27,154 nucleotides of DNA. It comes from UBA9715 sp045614225. Lineage in GTDB: Bacteria > Actinomycetota > Coriobacteriia > Coriobacteriales > Eggerthellaceae. The position numbers and the translations under genes are program-made. The notes under the pieces were generated by a model. It did not search any database. It saw only the letters and a list, made by a program, of their open reading frames with translations, and was not told where the DNA came from. Location of the stretch: the NCBI GenBank assembly GCA_045614225.1, contig JAZLCO010000029.1:1-27154 (forward strand), given 5' to 3'. The first letter of the stretch is position 1. Every line of letters starts with the position of its first letter. Of the stretch, positions 24,235 through 27,154 are shown piece after piece.

Positions 24235-25650
24235 TCATATCTTGTCGAGCTTGTCGAGAAGTTCCTGCTGAGAATGGACTCCCGTTTTGCGGTAGATGTT
24301 CGATATATGCGTCTTCACGGTGCTCTCGCTCAGGAACAGCTTCTCGGCTGCATGCTTGGCGTTACGGCCTTTGACCAAGTATTCAAGCACTTCGGACTCG
24401 CGCGGTGAAAGACGATACTGCTCGGTCGCCGATTCGCAGATGCGCTTGATTCCCGATTCGTACGGCACGTGCATGTCGACAAGCGCAAGAGTTTTGTAGC
24501 CCGCTGTGGCAGATTCCCCATCGAAGGGCAGGAGGAACAGGGCTGTGAAAATGAATGCCGCAACGAGGGCGAGTGGAATGTAGGTCGTTGTGATTCCAGG
24601 TTGGGCTGCGGCGACCACAGCGACGCCCAGGCCAAGACCGATGGTGAAGCCAGCGTTGGCAGACAGCTTTCCCCGCGTCGACGAATAGAGAACTGGGAAG
24701 TTATGCGCGTTCGCCAAATCGGTAAGCGATCCGCCGTTGATGGTGCGGAAGATGAACCAGAAGACAACCAGGATGCAAAGCGCGACCAGGCTCGTTGTTT
24801 CTCCTGGTAAGACGAGCAGAATGAGGGCGCATGAGGCGAATGCCACGCAAACGCGCACAGAGCCGGCGAACAATAGCCATTTTCCCCGTCCAAATATGAT
24901 CGAGAAGATGAGATCTGCCGCAACAGCTGCGGCCATAGTCGCCACGAGCAAGGTCTTGTCGTAACCGAAAAGCAGGATGAAGGCGTATCCGAACGAGATG
25001 TTGAGCACCACGACGACCACGTCGATGTTCCAGACCTTCCTGAAATAGTCCCTGACCGGTTCAATCGGCTTGTTTTCGGTCGTGTCGCAGCGTGGTGTGG
25101 TGAAGGCGAGCAGTGCTGTGCTGGCGATGAGCAAGAGCGATGCGAGCAGGCTCATATCGAGGTTCGAAAGGAATAGCGCAGCGCAGAGGAAAATGATGCC
25201 ACCTGCGCAGAAAATCGTGCCGTGAGCCAAGACGCCTTTGTTCAGATAGCCCTGGGTCGAGAGGCTTTCCCACAGCATGAATCCGATGGCCATCGATGCA
25301 CCTGAGAGGAAGCATGCGCCGTAGAACAGCGGCAACGATGCGAACGATATGAGGTTTCCCGCAATCACGAGGACGGGAAGGGCTAATCCCAAGACCGCTG
25401 TTGCCAAAATCAAAAGCTTTGCATGTCCGATGATGCTGCTGTTGGACCGACGGAACAATACGAGTGTCACCAATGTGGCAAGCACGCTCGCTCCGAAGAA
25501 CACGACCTGCCCGACATGAACCTCCACGAAGGTTGCGATAGCGGGTGGTGAGACGAACAGTGCAAAGAACGAAATAAGGTACCAAGCATAGTAAAAGCTG
25601 AATCCGCAAATGATTGCCAGCTGCATGAAGCCGAGTGATTTGTGCTGCAT
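24235..25650 (-). CDS. Membrane-embedded LuxR-type transcriptional regulator
   Basis: A 471-residue protein. Residues 1-390 form about twelve hydrophobic helices with an MFS-like overall pattern, and the C-terminus (about 405-470) is a LuxR/GerE helix-turn-helix: LSPRESEVLEYLVKGRNAKH, then KLFLSESTVKTHISNIYRKTGV. This architecture is abundant in Eggerthellaceae, often beside oxidoreductase genes; the membrane part is thought to sense a ligand and the cytoplasmic part to bind DNA. No receiver domain is present, so it is not a two-component regulator. The start was moved to the ATG after GAGGGGGG; an earlier ATG ten codons upstream lacks such a site. It is divergent from the molybdoenzyme gene, its likely target. 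A TACAAT (minus strand, 25694-25699) about 45 bases upstream could be its -10 box. Confidence 0.93.
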   Translation of the reverse strand: MQHKSLGFMQLAIICGFSFYYAWYLISFFALFVSPPAIATFVEVHVGQVVFFGASVLATLVTLVLFRRSNSSIIGHAKLLILATAVLGLALPVLVIAGNLISFASLPLFYGACFLSGASMAIGFMLWESLSTQGYLNKGVLAHGTIFCAGGIIFLCAALFLSNLDMSLLASLLLIASTALLAFTTPRCDTTENKPIEPVRDYFRKVWNIDVVVVVLNISFGYAFILLFGYDKTLLVATMAAAVAADLIFSIIFGRGKWLLFAGSVRVCVAFASCALILLVLPGETTSLVALCILVVFWFIFRTINGGSLTDLANAHNFPVLYSSTRGKLSANAGFTIGLGLGVAVVAAAQPGITTTYIPLALVAAFIFTALFLLPFDGESATAGYKTLALVDMHVPYESGIKRICESATEQYRLSPRESEVLEYLVKGRNAKHAAEKLFLSESTVKTHISNIYRKTGVHSQQELLDKLDKI

Positions 25651-26073
25651 CGTGCCCCCCTCAGGCCGTTGTGCCGCCACGCTTTTTTAAGAGATTGTAG
25701 GAGACGTCGATTGCCGGCCTTTGCCCTCGTGACCTGAAAGCTCCCGAGCGTCCTAATACCAGAAGGCTGAATATGGACCAAAGGGGTCTTTAGAGGTCGA
25801 ACAAGGATGGACCGGCATGAAATAACGCCTGGAAAATGCATGGTATCCGCCGTACGATGCTCCCCTTGCGCATGCCAATCCAACAAATAGCACCAGAGTT
25901 GGGATTACACGCATCTCGCAAATATATATGGTGCCCCAAGACGAGTAAAAGCCGAGGGGGATCACGAGAGGGGTGGTGGCTCAATACGCCGGCTGCGGCG
26001 CTTCGGTCTGTCCGCCATTGCGGGCAGCTTCGTTTTCAACTATCCGATCAAGTTAAGAGAGAGTGATGTAGCT
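25651..26073. other. Divergent intergenic region between regulator and molybdoenzyme
   Basis: About 420 bases with no credible gene. It must contain the promoters and operators for both flanking genes. Weak symmetric elements such as GACC...GGGTC near 25778-25793 are present, but no convincing LuxR-type operator stands out. The last 60 codons before the molybdoenzyme start are open in its frame yet hold no ATG, GTG or TTG. Confidence 0.6.
25899..25928 (+). promoter_or_regulatory. Candidate promoter of the molybdoenzyme gene
   Basis: TTGGGA (25899-25904) and TATATA (25923-25928) are 18 bases apart, in the only strongly AT-rich patch of the divergent region. It would give a leader of about 140 bases. 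The weak -35 fits a promoter needing an activator such as the adjacent LuxR-type protein; this is inference. Confidence 0.35.
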
Positions 26074-27154
26074 GTGACTCTAAGAATTGACATTCCTCAC
26101 GACAGCGACTCATCGAAGGAAGTACGTCCTACGTTCTTCAACGAACCTCCCGTCATGTACACAGGCGGCGACTTGCCGTGGCAGTGGGAAGAGGACGGGA
26201 TGATCTGCACCCGTTCCGCCGCATGGTCGGCACCTGGTTGCCATGACGGCTGCGGTGTTATCGTCTACACCGACAAGGAGACCGGCAAGTTCATCAAGGT
26301 TGAAGGCGACGAGGAGAACCCGTACTACCAGGGTCGTCTCTGCATGCGCTGCCTCGACGTTGCCGAGGCCATCTACCATCCCGACCGTCTGCTCTACCCG
26401 ATGAAGCGCGACCCCAAGGATCGCGGCAAATCGGATAAGTGGACCCGCATCACGTGGGAAGAGGCCTACGACATCATCGACGAGAAGTTCACGAAGATCC
26501 GTGACGAGTTCGGCGGCAAATCGATCATCTTCGCGTCCGGCACCGGCCGCGTAACCCCTCCGATCAATGCGCGCCTGGGCTATGCTCTCGGCTCCATCCA
26601 GTATTCGTACTTCCACTCCGGCAATGCTTGCTACGTACCGCGCGTCGCTGCTGCCAACACCATCATGGGTTGCTATACCTGCCCTGACTTCTCGATGCAG
26701 TTCCCCGATCGTTACGACAACCCCGAGTGGGTCGCCCCGAAGAACATCTTCATCTGGGGCAACAACCCGCTGATCGCGAACGCTGACGGCAACCTGGGCC
26801 ACTGGGTCGTCGACTGCATGAAGCGCGGTTCGAAGCTCGTCGTCGTTGACCCGCGCCTGACCTGGCTGGCTGCTCGCGCCGACCTGTGGCTGCAGCTGCG
26901 TCCCGGCACCGACTCGATGCTCGCTCTCGCGATGAGCAAGTACATCATCGAGGAAGAGCTTTACGACAAGGAATTCGTCGAACTGTGGTGCTATGGCTTT
27001 GAAGAGTACTACGAGGCCGTCAAGCCTTACGATCTCGACTGGGCCGCCGAAGTGACCTGGCTCGACAAGGAAGATATCATCGAGGCCGCCAAGAAGATGG
27101 CAGAGCAACCCACCGCAGTTCAGTGGGGCCTCGCACTCGACATGAACCTCCAGT
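26074..27154 (+). CDS. Molybdopterin oxidoreductase, acetylene hydratase/dehydroxylase-like (5' part)
   Basis: The first 360 codons of a DMSO-reductase-superfamily catalytic subunit, cut by the window edge. Near residues 45-60 an APGCHDGCGV motif supplies two cysteines with CX3C spacing; a further cysteine lies 11 residues earlier (ICTRS), and LCMRC at about 91-95 supplies the last, together a plausible [4Fe-4S] site. Then come the family markers YHPDRLLYPMKR, W.RITWEEAYDII, a conserved NACY segment, FIWGNNP, VVDPRLTWLAARADLWLQLRPGTD and LYDKEFVELWCYGFEEY. These resemble Pelobacter acetylene hydratase and the Mo-dependent catechol dehydroxylases of gut Eggerthellaceae. From the GTG chosen (GAGAGAG ten bases upstream) there is no Tat signal, so the enzyme is probably cytoplasmic. 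The substrate cannot be read from sequence. The divergent LuxR-type protein is its probable regulator. Confidence 0.9.
   Translation, partial: MTLRIDIPHDSDSSKEVRPTFFNEPPVMYTGGDLPWQWEEDGMICTRSAAWSAPGCHDGCGVIVYTDKETGKFIKVEGDEENPYYQGRLCMRCLDVAEAIYHPDRLLYPMKRDPKDRGKSDKWTRITWEEAYDIIDEKFTKIRDEFGGKSIIFASGTGRVTPPINARLGYALGSIQYSYFHSGNACYVPRVAAANTIMGCYTCPDFSMQFPDRYDNPEWVAPKNIFIWGNNPLIANADGNLGHWVVDCMKRGSKLVVVDPRLTWLAARADLWLQLRPGTDSMLALAMSKYIIEEELYDKEFVELWCYGFEEYYEAVKPYDLDWAAEVTWLDKEDIIEAAKKMAEQPTAVQWGLALDMNLQ

Noticed and set aside
26110..27108. 332-codon minus-strand open frame opposite the molybdoenzyme
   Set aside because: It mirrors the codon bias of the clearly homologous plus-strand gene and its product (Val/Asp/Arg-rich) resembles no protein; no ribosome-binding site.

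Overview
The window looks like chromosomal core sequence from an anaerobic actinobacterium of the class Coriobacteriia, most likely an Eggerthellaceae member (Slackia, Eggerthella, Adlercreutzia or a relative). This is an inference from gene content, not a database match. The pointers are a membrane-embedded LuxR-type regulator (twelve predicted helices plus a C-terminal helix-turn-helix) divergent from a DMSO-reductase-superfamily molybdoenzyme, a very long acyl-CoA dehydratase activase, and a fairly GC-rich base composition. No transposase, integrase, phage gene or CRISPR array was seen.

Layout. The window opens inside the 3' end of a 5S rRNA gene with its terminator, so an rRNA operon lies to the left. 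Next come a small HEAT-repeat-like protein and an acnA-icd pair (aconitase, NADP isocitrate dehydrogenase), followed by a large membrane protein of unknown function. A complete rplJ-rplL unit follows, with promoter, L10-binding leader, a hairpin with a U-rich tail, and a final UUCG-loop terminator; rpoBC does not follow. Then come a DUF4013-like membrane protein, an SmtB-like ArsR repressor divergent from an MFS transporter, a 1259-residue activase, a MATE transporter, a phasin-like/UbiB-kinase pair, a metallophosphoesterase and a radical SAM protein (both minus strand), and pntAB.

The right-hand end is the most accessory part. About 300 bases after the pntB terminator contain a run of hairpins ending in a 12-bp terminator. 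They precede a short DGQHR/ParB-like protein that looks C-terminally incomplete. This is followed by the convergent LuxR-type membrane regulator, a roughly 420-base divergent intergenic region, and the first 360 codons of a molybdopterin enzyme resembling acetylene hydratase and gut aromatic dehydroxylases, cut off by the window edge.

How the genes work together. Aconitase, NADP-isocitrate dehydrogenase and transhydrogenase together would supply 2-oxoglutarate and NADPH and exchange reducing power between NADH and NADPH at the cost of the proton gradient. The LuxR/molybdoenzyme pair is likely a substrate-induced anaerobic reductase or dehydroxylase module. The most novel-looking spot is the structured, terminator-ended region at 23336-23497 with the orphan DGQHR-like gene. 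No complete new system can be demonstrated from this window alone.
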